A DNA stretch of 5,904 nucleotides from Verrucomicrobiota bacterium (GTDB lineage Bacteria; Verrucomicrobiota; Verrucomicrobiia; Verrucomicrobiales; Verrucomicrobiaceae). The notes beneath the pieces are model-generated. The model worked only from the letters and a program-made list of their open reading frames with translations. It was not told where the DNA came from and did not search any database. The stretch covers positions 1 through 5,904 of the forward strand of contig JAEYUU010000320.1 in NCBI GenBank assembly GCA_023429545.1, given 5' to 3'. A program made the translations under genes and the position numbers. This document shows, piece after piece, positions 1 through 5,780 of the stretch; the stretch's first letter is position 1; every line of letters begins with the position of its first letter.

Positions 1-529
1 GGCTTGGGATGCCCTGGGGATTCTCCCTGAAGCCGGCCGATTTGAGAGCCCGCCTTTCCGCATCCGAAAGCGCATTGAGCTGCGGAAACATGTCGAATCG
101 GATCGGGGGGCTGACCATCAGCACCGGCTTCTGCTGCTGCCTGGCCACGATGACCTCATGAACCGTGCCCACGCTGTAGATATTCGTAGGGACAAAGGCA
201 ATGACGAAATCCGAGAGATCCGTCATGCGGAGATCGATGTGCACGGTCTCCCAGAAATCCCGCTCAAACTGCACGCGCGTGGCGGCGTTCGTCCAGAAGT
301 CAGCCTCGTATTGCTCCTTGTTGGGCATGATGCCCTCCTGGCCGTAGTTTTCGTGGCCACGGATGGCGGGCTTGTTCCATGGATCCAGCACTCGGATGCC
401 GAAGGACTTCAGGATGGGAGTGAGCAAGGCGCGCCAGCCAAAGTACTTCTCAATCACTCGCGATCCCACGAAGTCCATGGGGCCGGAAAGGTAGCAGCGG
501 GTCTTTTCCAGGATGTTGCTGGCGGGCAT
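1..529 (-). CDS. Nucleoside 2-deoxyribosyltransferase-like protein (partial, C-terminus off the left edge)
   Basis: The minus-strand reading frame opens at the ATG at 529-527, with an in-frame TAG three codons upstream (541-539), so this is the first possible ATG. It stays open to the window edge, giving 176 residues. Near the N-terminus is C-Y-L-S-G-P-M-D (residues 12-19), which matches the phosphate/ribose-binding first strand of the nucleoside 2-deoxyribosyltransferase fold. Residues 99-113 (D-L-R-M-T-D-L-S-D, then a hydrophobic strand) supply the conserved aspartates. S-V-G-T-V-H-E-V (119-126) places Glu125 where the family has its nucleophilic glutamate. Known members cleave or exchange N-glycosidic bonds of (deoxy)nucleosides; some relatives act in phage or conflict systems. 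The protein has no signal peptide and should be cytosolic. An insert at about 50-95, rich in Trp, Asn and Glu, is not part of the minimal fold. It is transcribed away from the GntR operon, so a shared role is not implied. The fold assignment is fairly secure; the substrate is unknown. Confidence 0.72.
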   Translation of the reverse strand, partial: MPASNILEKTRCYLSGPMDFVGSRVIEKYFGWRALLTPILKSFGIRVLDPWNKPAIRGHENYGQEGIMPNKEQYEADFWTNAATRVQFERDFWETVHIDLRMTDLSDFVIAFVPTNIYSVGTVHEVIVARQQQKPVLMVSPPIRFDMFPQLNALSDAERRALKSAGFRENPQGIPS

Positions 530-580
530 GCAACCGCTCTAGCATCGCCTGCCGCGACGTGGAAGCGCCAATGACGGCAG

Positions 581-613
581 AATGTCAGGTCCCCGAACCG
601 GCCGCCGGACATT
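581..613. repeat. Imperfect inverted repeat between divergent genes
   Basis: The left arm AATGTCAGG (581-589) pairs with the right arm CCGGACATT (605-613) at 8 of 9 positions across a 15-base spacer. It lies between the start of the nucleoside-transferase-like gene (529, minus) and the GntR gene (673, plus), where a regulator of either could bind. A repeat of this quality could also arise by chance in a region of this size, so the functional reading is tentative. No T-run follows, so it is not a typical terminator. Confidence 0.3.
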
Positions 614-647
614 GCGTTCAGAGGGGTATCCATTCGATGAAAGTTCT

Positions 648-660
648 TTGGTTCTACCAA
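648..660. promoter_or_regulatory. Probable GntR (FadR-subfamily) operator, likely autoregulatory
   Basis: TTGGT-TCT-ACCAA is a perfect 5+5 inverted repeat with a 3-base spacer. Its core, 649-659, matches the FadR-subfamily operator pattern T-N-G-T-N3-A-C-N-A at every fixed position. It lies 12 bases before the chosen start of a regulator of exactly that subfamily. The stretch 631-672 is about 40% GC, clearly lower than the surrounding coding DNA, as expected for a control region. A weak sigma70-like pair (TTGCGT at 613-618, then GATGAA at 636-641 after 17 bases) would place transcription start near or inside the palindrome, so binding would block the promoter. The match is visible; autoregulation is inferred from position and family habit. 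Confidence 0.55.
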
Positions 661-672
661 TGTACTTCTGGC

Positions 673-1470
673 ATGGTGATGAAGAAGCTCAAGCCAGTGG
701 AATACGAGCCACTGCGGCGCCAGGTGCTGCGCAGCCTGCTGGGGAATATCTCGGCGCGCGGTCTGGGTCCGGATGACCGGCTCCCCACGGAGAGGGAACT
801 CGCGGCAGATCTCGGCGTGGGACGGAACACCGTGCGCGAGGCGCTGAAATCTCTGGAGATGATCGGCGCGCTGGAGCGCCGGCCCAAACGAGGGTCCATC
901 ATCCAGGCGGTGGACCTTTCCCTGCTAGGTGAGGTGACGCAGGCATTGTGGTTGCGTTCGGACCAGGATTTTGTCGAGATGTATGAAGCCAGGCGCACCA
1001 TCGAGCTGGGCGTCCTGAAGCTGGCTGCCGTAAATGCCACGGAAGAGGACTTCGAGCGCATGGAGGAGGCCAATGCCACCATGGAGCGCGATCATGCGCA
1101 AGGGTTCGCCTCGACCGAGGGTGATGCCGCATTTCACCAGGCGCTGCTGGGGGCAAGCCACAATCGTTTCCTGATCCAGTTTGGCAGGCTGCTGGAGGAA
1201 TTCTTTCGCGAAGCCCGGCAGCTCAGCCGGCATGACGATGCCGTGGCCAGGCGGACGGTAACAGAGCACCGGCAGATCGCCGCGGCACTGCGTCGCGGGC
1301 ATGTGGCCCAGGCGGAACGCATCATGATGGAGCACCTGGATCCAAACCGGAAGCCTCCCGCTTCTGGAAATGGTAAGGGGAAATCGAAGGCGGCATCGGC
1401 AACGTCCTCTGTACGGCGAAAGTCGGCGGCGAAAAAGCGCGGCAGCACCCCATCCACCCGCCTCGCATGA
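673..1470 (+). CDS. GntR-family transcriptional regulator, FadR subfamily (FCD domain), with basic C-terminal tail
   Basis: A 265-residue one-component repressor/activator. The winged helix-turn-helix spans about residues 11-80, with the hallmark R-L-P-T-E-R-E-L-A (36-44) and G-R-N-T-V-R-E-A-L (50-58) of GntR proteins. The all-helical FCD ligand-binding domain follows at about 95-223, and the metal-ligand set Asp151, His155, His199 and His221 is intact. FCD regulators usually bind sugar acids or other small carboxylates. Residues 226-265 form an extra low-complexity tail with 12 Lys/Arg in 40 residues, not part of the family. Start choice: the frame is open upstream, with ATGs at 559, 637 and 679. 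The codons 637-672 have a low-GC third position unlike the gene and contain the 648-660 palindrome, so a start at 673 or 679 is preferred. The ATG at 637 has a GAGGGG upstream and remains possible. It is the first gene of an operon whose next start overlaps its stop. Confidence 0.88.
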   Translation: MVMKKLKPVEYEPLRRQVLRSLLGNISARGLGPDDRLPTERELAADLGVGRNTVREALKSLEMIGALERRPKRGSIIQAVDLSLLGEVTQALWLRSDQDFVEMYEARRTIELGVLKLAAVNATEEDFERMEEANATMERDHAQGFASTEGDAAFHQALLGASHNRFLIQFGRLLEEFFREARQLSRHDDAVARRTVTEHRQIAAALRRGHVAQAERIMMEHLDPNRKPPASGNGKGKSKAASATSSVRRKSAAKKRGSTPSTRLA

Positions 1471-2339
1471 AGACTGGCATTCTCCTCTCAGCACTGCTGT
1501 TTGCATCTACGGCACTCCCGGACACCGCTGCGGAGCCAGACGCTCCTGATGGTCCGGCCGCGCAGGTACTCACCACCATGACCGGCATTCGCTTTGGCAT
1601 CTGGCCCGCGAAACCACGATCCCCTGCCCCTACGGTATTCATTTTCGCCAACTCCATCGAAGGCACGCTGAACAGCTCGTACTTTCGCCAGGCAGGAAAT
1701 CTGCTCGCGAAGCACGGCTATGTATGTGTGTCGGTGGATCTCCCTTCGCATGGCCAGGAGATCCGTGAAGGGGAAGAGGAAGGCCTGACGGGATGGCGGA
1801 AGCGCTGCGAGCAGGGAGAGAACTTCGTGGACGAAGCGGTGAAGAAGTTCAGCGCGGTGCTGGATGCACTGGTGGAGACCAGGGTGACTGATCCAACCAA
1901 AATTGCTGCATGCGGCACTTCACGGGGTGGGTTCATGGCGCTGCACTTCGCCGCGGCAGATCCTCGCGTGGCATGTGTCGCCACATTTGGCCAGCTCACG
2001 GACATGACGGCGCTGCGGGAGTTCCAAGGCATCACTCCGCGCGAAATGACGGAGCAATTGGCGCTGCAACAGCACACCTCACGCCTTGCAGGCAAAGCCA
2101 TCTGGTTGGTCATCGGTGATCGCGATGAGCGTGTCGGCACGGATCGGGTGATTTCCTTTGCCCGAAGCGTGATCCACGCATCGCTCAAGGCGAAGTTGCC
2201 CGCCCAGGTAGAACTGCACGTGATGCCCGAGCCGCGTGGCCACTCCGTTCCCGCAGGCTCCGCAGAACAGGCTGCGGCATGGATCCTTCGCCAGATCGAC
2301 AACTCTTCTACCACCACCCCACCCTCCCAAACCAAATGA
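1467..2339 (+). CDS. Exported alpha/beta hydrolase (esterase / dienelactone-hydrolase-like)
   Basis: A 290-residue protein. Residues 1-22 form a Sec signal peptide (Lys2, a hydrophobic run at about 5-17, likely cleavage after Ala22), so it acts in the periplasm or outside. The mature part is an alpha/beta hydrolase: a strand-plus-oxyanion region around 56-66, Y-V-C-V-S-V-D-L-P-S-H-G (85-96), the nucleophile elbow G-T-S-R-G (150-154) with Ser152, acid Asp220 in G-D-R-D-E-R-V (217-223), and His259 in R-G-H-S (257-260). The catalytic triad is therefore complete. Family members hydrolyse carboxyl esters, including acetyl or feruloyl groups on polysaccharides; the substrate here is not determinable. 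The ATG overlaps the GntR stop codon (ATGA, 1467-1470) and there is no Shine-Dalgarno, so translation is probably coupled. The stop overlaps the next start in the same way. The Ser/Thr/Pro-rich last 12 residues look like an unstructured end. Confidence 0.85.
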   Translation: MKTGILLSALLFASTALPDTAAEPDAPDGPAAQVLTTMTGIRFGIWPAKPRSPAPTVFIFANSIEGTLNSSYFRQAGNLLAKHGYVCVSVDLPSHGQEIREGEEEGLTGWRKRCEQGENFVDEAVKKFSAVLDALVETRVTDPTKIAACGTSRGGFMALHFAAADPRVACVATFGQLTDMTALREFQGITPREMTEQLALQQHTSRLAGKAIWLVIGDRDERVGTDRVISFARSVIHASLKAKLPAQVELHVMPEPRGHSVPAGSAEQAAAWILRQIDNSSTTTPPSQTK

Positions 2340-3931
2340 CACGCACCTCCTCATTGCTCTGTCTGCTGCTTCTGCTCAGCGCCATCACCGCACCTGCCGC
2401 ACGAGCGGAGGAACAGGTGCTTTTCCCCTTCGATGACGAGTCGATCCCCTGGAAACACAATCTTCATGTGACCCTGCTCCCCGGGGAAAAGCACCCGGAA
2501 AATCCCGTGGTACGCTGCGGGCCGGAAGGCTCGCCTGACTTCGGCCACGCGGTGCTGTACGGCACCGTGCTGCACGACGGGAAAAAATTCCGCATGTGGT
2601 ACCTGGGAATGATGCAACGGAAGATTGAGAAATATCAGGCCCCCGGATGGTGGCGGCCCATGTGCTATGCGGAGAGCACCGATGGCATCCACTGGACGAA
2701 GCCGGATCTCAACCTGGTGGAGCTCAATGGAAACAAGAAGAACAACATCTGCCTCATCGAAGGAGACCCACATTCCGTGACGCGAGTGAACGACTTCCTG
2801 ACGGTGCTTTACGAGCCCGAGGATCCCAATCCCGAGCGCCGTTACAAGTGCGCGTACATTGCGCATCCGCCTTTCGAAGATGTCCGCGGAGGCCGCACTC
2901 CCATTGGCCCGAATGAATCCCGCTGGGGTGCCTTCATCTGCGCCACCAGCGCGGACGGCATTCGCTGGAAGGTGGTCGGAGACCGGCCCATGAACAGCGG
3001 CGGAGAGCGCTTTGAAGTGAGCGGACTCTATCGCTTTGGGAATTTCTATTATGCCACCGGGCAGCTTCTCTCGCCCTGGGCATGGCACATGGATGGCAAG
3101 GACGTGGGGCGAACCATGCTCGCCTATCGCTCAGCGGACTTCGAACACTGGTCCCAGGCGAAGGCCACGTCTTTTATGCGCGCCAGCCAGCTCACCCGGC
3201 CGGAGAAACCGGTGGAAGGTCCACAAACCCACATGGGCGCAGGCGTGTGGAATCGAGGCAACGTGCTCGTGGGCTTTTACGGCCGTTGGCAGCATGGTCC
3301 CAAGGAAAGGCCCAAGGGCTCCAACTACTTCTGGGGCATGCGTATTGATCTGGGCCTCATCGTAAGCAATGACGGTGTGCGGTTCCGGGAGCCAGTCACG
3401 GACTTCGCCATCATCCCCCGCGGCGAAGAAGGAAAGGACTGGGACAGCATCTCCCTGCTGCAGGGGCACGCCTTCGCCAACGTGGGCGAGAAGACTTATG
3501 TTTGGTATTCTCACTGGGACAGTGAGGGGCAGTTCCGTCACATGGAGATCGGACTGGCGACGTGGCGTCGTGATGGCTTTGGGTATTTCACGCCACACGT
3601 GCCGGCGACTGCGGCGCATTGCGTGACTAAGACCATCGCGGCGTCAACAGACGCGCTGCCGGTGCACATCAATGCCGCTGGAGTGTCAGCCGAGGCACCC
3701 ATCACCGTGGAGGTGCTCGATGATCGTGACCGGCCTCTGCCGGAGTACTCGGGTGAAAACGCCGCGGTGGTCTCCGCGGACTCACTGCACGGTGCGGTGA
3801 CGTGGCCGAAGGTGAAGGGGAATGCACTGCCAAAGGGCAAGGCAGTGTCGCTGCGCGTGAATTTTCCTGCGAACGACAAGGCACGGATGTATGCGCTGTA
3901 TGTCGGCCAAGAAAGGCCACCGGCCAGGTAG
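2336..3931 (+). CDS. Exported five-bladed beta-propeller, glycoside hydrolase family 43/32-like
   Basis: A 531-residue protein. Residues 1-24 are a Sec signal peptide (Arg3, Leu-rich core 7-14, A-R-A before the cut). The body shows repeated propeller-blade signatures: Y-A-E-S-T-D-G-I-H-W (111-120), A-T-S-A-D-G-I-R-W (203-211), Y-R-S-A-D-F-E-H-W (264-272) and V-S-N-D-G-V-R-F (343-350). This 'S-x-D-G-x-x-W' repetition is typical of the GH43/GH32/GH62-type fold. A final propeller segment runs at about 374-398 (L-L-Q-G-H-A-F, then W-Y-S-H-W-D). Residues from about 425 resemble a beta-sandwich, probably accessory. Related proteins are common in Verrucomicrobiota and Planctomycetota and are usually annotated only as hypothetical or GH32/43-like. 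I cannot assign catalytic acids with confidence, so it may be a glycosidase or a sugar-binding protein. The frame also contains an ATG at 2279, but the 2336 start gives a clean signal peptide and an ATGA overlap with the hydrolase stop. It is the last gene of the operon. Confidence 0.8.
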   Translation: MTRTSSLLCLLLLLSAITAPAARAEEQVLFPFDDESIPWKHNLHVTLLPGEKHPENPVVRCGPEGSPDFGHAVLYGTVLHDGKKFRMWYLGMMQRKIEKYQAPGWWRPMCYAESTDGIHWTKPDLNLVELNGNKKNNICLIEGDPHSVTRVNDFLTVLYEPEDPNPERRYKCAYIAHPPFEDVRGGRTPIGPNESRWGAFICATSADGIRWKVVGDRPMNSGGERFEVSGLYRFGNFYYATGQLLSPWAWHMDGKDVGRTMLAYRSADFEHWSQAKATSFMRASQLTRPEKPVEGPQTHMGAGVWNRGNVLVGFYGRWQHGPKERPKGSNYFWGMRIDLGLIVSNDGVRFREPVTDFAIIPRGEEGKDWDSISLLQGHAFANVGEKTYVWYSHWDSEGQFRHMEIGLATWRRDGFGYFTPHVPATAAHCVTKTIAASTDALPVHINAAGVSAEAPITVEVLDDRDRPLPEYSGENAAVVSADSLHGAVTWPKVKGNALPKGKAVSLRVNFPANDKARMYALYVGQERPPAR

Positions 3932-3943
3932 ATGCCGCCCCTA

Positions 3944-4777
3944 TCACGCCCCCAGTTCCCGGGGACTCCTCTTCCAAGCGCTGGGGCTCACGCCGGTTTG
4001 CTGGCGGAACCAGCGCGCGAAGTAGTTTGCATCCAGGATACCGATCTTCTCCCCCACCTCCTGGATGGTCATGTCCTCCGCGAGCAGGGTTACGGCGCGC
4101 TTCAGGCGGGTGCGGGAGCGCAGCTGTCCAAGAGTGAGGCCACACTCGGTGCGCAAAAGTCGGTTGAGATGATCATGCTGATAGCCGGTGTGTTTTGAGA
4201 TTTCCTCCAGAGTAACTTCCGCACCGTCCCTGGACTCCAACAGGCGCTCGACCCGTTTCGCGATGGAGAAATGCCGCGAGTTGCTGAAGCGATTGATCGG
4301 CGTGAGCCAGCCGATGGCCTTCAGCGCCATATCCAGCACATCCAGCACCACGGCTGCCACGCGGAAGCTCATCTCGCGACGCTCAATCTGCTGGTGGCGG
4401 AAGAGGGTGCTCAGGCGCGCCTTGGTTTCGGCAAGCTGATCTGCCGTGAGCTGGTCGCAGATATGGGCCACGCCGCGGCCCGTACCCATTTCCACATCCA
4501 GCACGAGGCAGAGGGGTGGACGAGCCGCCTGCTGCTCGAAGGCGTGCGGCTTCCCTGGTGGAATGTGAATCACCGTACCCGGTCCTGCCGTGTAGAGCGT
4601 GCCCTCCACCCGTTGCTGGCCACGCCCCATGAGGTAAATGAGCACCTGATCGTGCTCGTGGGAATGCTCATTCCATCGTGCTTCCGGGAGGTGGCGGTTC
4701 AGCCGGAGCCGTAGAATCTTGAGGCCCGGCATTTGCAGATTGAGGTCCTGGATGAGCAGCGGGCGGTAGTTCTTCAT
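3944..4777 (-). CDS. AraC-family transcriptional regulator with N-terminal cupin domain
   Basis: A 277-residue regulator. The N-terminal cupin sensor (about 20-100) has W-N-E-H-S-H-E-H-D (35-43), a G-x-G turn at 51-53, and P-P-G-K-P-H-A-F (73-80). His40, His42 and His78 could bind a metal or help bind ligand. A helical linker spans about 105-165. The C-terminal pair of helix-turn-helices lies at about 188-210 (V-T-L-E-E-I-S-K-H-T-G-Y) and 237-259 (I-Q-E-V-G-E-K-I-G), ending in the AraC signature N-Y-F-A-R-W-F-R-Q-Q-T-G-V-S-P (251-265). AraC proteins with a cupin domain commonly sense a sugar and activate catabolic genes. It is divergent from the isomerase operon (118 bases between starts) and probably controls it. 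It is convergent with the propeller gene, 12 bases apart. No Shine-Dalgarno precedes the ATG. Confidence 0.9.
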   Translation of the reverse strand: MKNYRPLLIQDLNLQMPGLKILRLRLNRHLPEARWNEHSHEHDQVLIYLMGRGQQRVEGTLYTAGPGTVIHIPPGKPHAFEQQAARPPLCLVLDVEMGTGRGVAHICDQLTADQLAETKARLSTLFRHQQIERREMSFRVAAVVLDVLDMALKAIGWLTPINRFSNSRHFSIAKRVERLLESRDGAEVTLEEISKHTGYQHDHLNRLLRTECGLTLGQLRSRTRLKRAVTLLAEDMTIQEVGEKIGILDANYFARWFRQQTGVSPSAWKRSPRELGA

Positions 4778-4809
4778 GCGGAGCAGCGTGATCGTGACCT
4801 GTCCTGGCG

Positions 4810-4838
4810 CCTATAGCACGTGTCTCTGCGCATGTCGA
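4810..4838 (-). promoter_or_regulatory. Sigma70-like promoter for the AraC-family gene
   Basis: Read on the minus strand, TCGACA (4838-4833; five of six matches to TTGACA) is followed after 17 bases by TATAGG (4815-4810; four of six matches to TATAAT). Transcription would begin near 4803, leaving a leader of about 26 bases before the ATG at 4777. Spacing and orientation are ideal. Consensus promoters are only a rough guide in this type of organism, so the call is moderate. In the opposite direction TTGTGC (4841-4846) with TCTACA (4865-4870) is a much poorer candidate for the isomerase operon, as expected if that operon needs an activator. Confidence 0.45.
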
Positions 4839-4848
4839 ATTTGTGCTA
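4814..4848. promoter_or_regulatory. Inverted and direct repeats in the AraC/isomerase intergenic region
   Basis: TAGCAC (4814-4819) and GTGCTA (4843-4848) are perfect 6-base inverted arms 23 bases apart. Between them two related 9-mers, GCACGTGTC (4816-4824) and GCGCATGTC (4828-4836), match at 7 of 9 positions with a 12-base period. CACGTG at 4817-4822 is itself palindromic. AraC proteins usually bind direct repeats near the -35 of target promoters, so the direct repeats are the better candidate. Short repeats like these arise by chance in regions this size, so functional meaning is inferred from location only. Confidence 0.3.
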
Positions 4849-4895
4849 GTGAGGGGCATCGCGTTCTACAAGCGCTCCGGTAAGCTCTTTCCATC

Positions 4896-5729
4896 ATGAA
4901 GCCGTCCTCACCCCTGCCCCGCTTCTGCATTCACACCATGACGACCAAGCCGTGGTCGCTTGAGGACTGCGCCAAGCACTACCCCACCGTCGGAGCTACA
5001 GGCATCACGGTGTGGCGCCAGCACCTGGCCGGGCATGAGCCGAAGAAGGCGGGCGCGATGCTGCGTGATGCCGGGCTGGACGTCGTGAGCCTTTGTCGCG
5101 GAGGGTTTTTTCCCGCACCTTCACCGTTGCGGAGACAGGCCGCGATCGATGACAATCTGCGGGCCATCGAGGAAGCGCATGGATTGGGCGCGCCCCTGAT
5201 CGTCCTGGTGTGTGGCGCCGTACCCGGACAGGACCTCGCCGAATCACGGAAGCAGATCACGGATGGAATCGCCGCAGTGCTGCCAGCAGCGGTGCAGGCA
5301 GGAGTCAAGCTGGCCATCGAGCCGCTGCATCCCATGTACGCAGATGATCGCTCCGCCATCAATACCATGAAGCAGGCCAACACCGTGTGCGATGCACTGG
5401 GTTCACCCGAGGGGCTGGGTCTCGCCGTGGATGTGTATCACGTGTGGTGGGATGACGAGCTTGAGGCCAACATCAATCACACGGCGGCAAAGAAGCGCCT
5501 CTTCGCCTTTCACGTATGCGACTGGAAGACGCCCACCATGGATCTGCTGAATGATCGAGGCCTCATGGGTGAAGGCTGCATCCCCATCCGCCGCATCAAG
5601 GCCTGGGTAGAAGCGACGGGGTTCGCCGGGCACAACGAAGTGGAGATCTTCTCCACGCGGTATTGGGGCATGGATCAGGGCGAATGGCTCGGACAGATCG
5701 CCACGGCGTACCGCGAGCATGTTCACTGA
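4896..5729 (+). CDS. Sugar phosphate isomerase/epimerase-like TIM-barrel protein (AP_endonuc_2 / xylose isomerase-like)
   Basis: A 277-residue cytosolic protein, normal length for this family. The first strand is F-C-I-H-T-M-T (10-16), so the ATG at 4896 rather than that at 4938 is needed to complete the barrel. Metal-site residues appear on successive strands: Glu142 in L-A-I-E-P-L-H-P (139-146), Asp179 and His182 in A-V-D-V-Y-H-V-W-W-D (177-186), His206 in F-A-F-H-V-C-D-W-K (203-211) and Glu250 in N-E-V-E-I-F-S (247-253). G-E-G at 225-227 is the usual active-site loop. Enzymes of this fold isomerise or epimerise sugars and keto-sugars using a divalent metal; some are dehydratases such as IolE-type enzymes. 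It is followed after 51 bases by a Gfo/Idh/MocA dehydrogenase, a very common partner, which suggests oxidation and isomerisation of a sugar or inositol. The exact substrate is unknown. There is no clear Shine-Dalgarno. It is divergent from the AraC gene, its likely regulator. Confidence 0.85.
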   Translation: MKPSSPLPRFCIHTMTTKPWSLEDCAKHYPTVGATGITVWRQHLAGHEPKKAGAMLRDAGLDVVSLCRGGFFPAPSPLRRQAAIDDNLRAIEEAHGLGAPLIVLVCGAVPGQDLAESRKQITDGIAAVLPAAVQAGVKLAIEPLHPMYADDRSAINTMKQANTVCDALGSPEGLGLAVDVYHVWWDDELEANINHTAAKKRLFAFHVCDWKTPTMDLLNDRGLMGEGCIPIRRIKAWVEATGFAGHNEVEIFSTRYWGMDQGEWLGQIATAYREHVH

Positions 5730-5780
5730 CAGGTCGCCTCACCAATCCTCACATCGCACAGCACTCATCAAACGGACACC

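Noticed and set aside
158..574. Long open frame on the plus strand opposite the transferase-like gene
   Set aside because: Its translation shows no family motif, whereas the minus strand here reads as a recognisable transferase-like protein. Long antisense frames are expected with G/C-rich third positions.
925..1506. Long minus-strand open frame opposite the GntR gene
   Set aside because: It lies entirely over a well-supported plus-strand gene, has no recognisable domain, and is explained by codon bias of the real gene. The same holds for 2351-3088 and 1718-2335.
1869..1882. CTGGT-GGAG-ACCAG palindrome resembling a GntR operator
   Set aside because: The spacer is 4 bases rather than 3, and it sits deep inside hydrolase coding sequence with no promoter nearby; probably coding coincidence.
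2279..2335. Upstream in-frame start for the propeller gene
   Set aside because: Adding these 19 residues would bury the signal peptide behind a polar segment and overlap the hydrolase by 61 bases. The ATG at 2336 gives a classic signal peptide and an ATGA junction.
3905..3925. GGCC repeats near the convergent gene ends, possible terminator for the AraC gene (GGCC-GGT-GGCC then TTTCTT on the minus strand)
   Set aside because: The stem is only 4 base pairs with a 3-base loop and an interrupted T-run, and it lies inside the propeller coding sequence. Too weak to call.
3957..3970. Near-palindrome AGTTCCCGGGGACT
   Set aside because: It lies within the last codons of the AraC gene, has two mismatched positions and no T-run; most likely chance.
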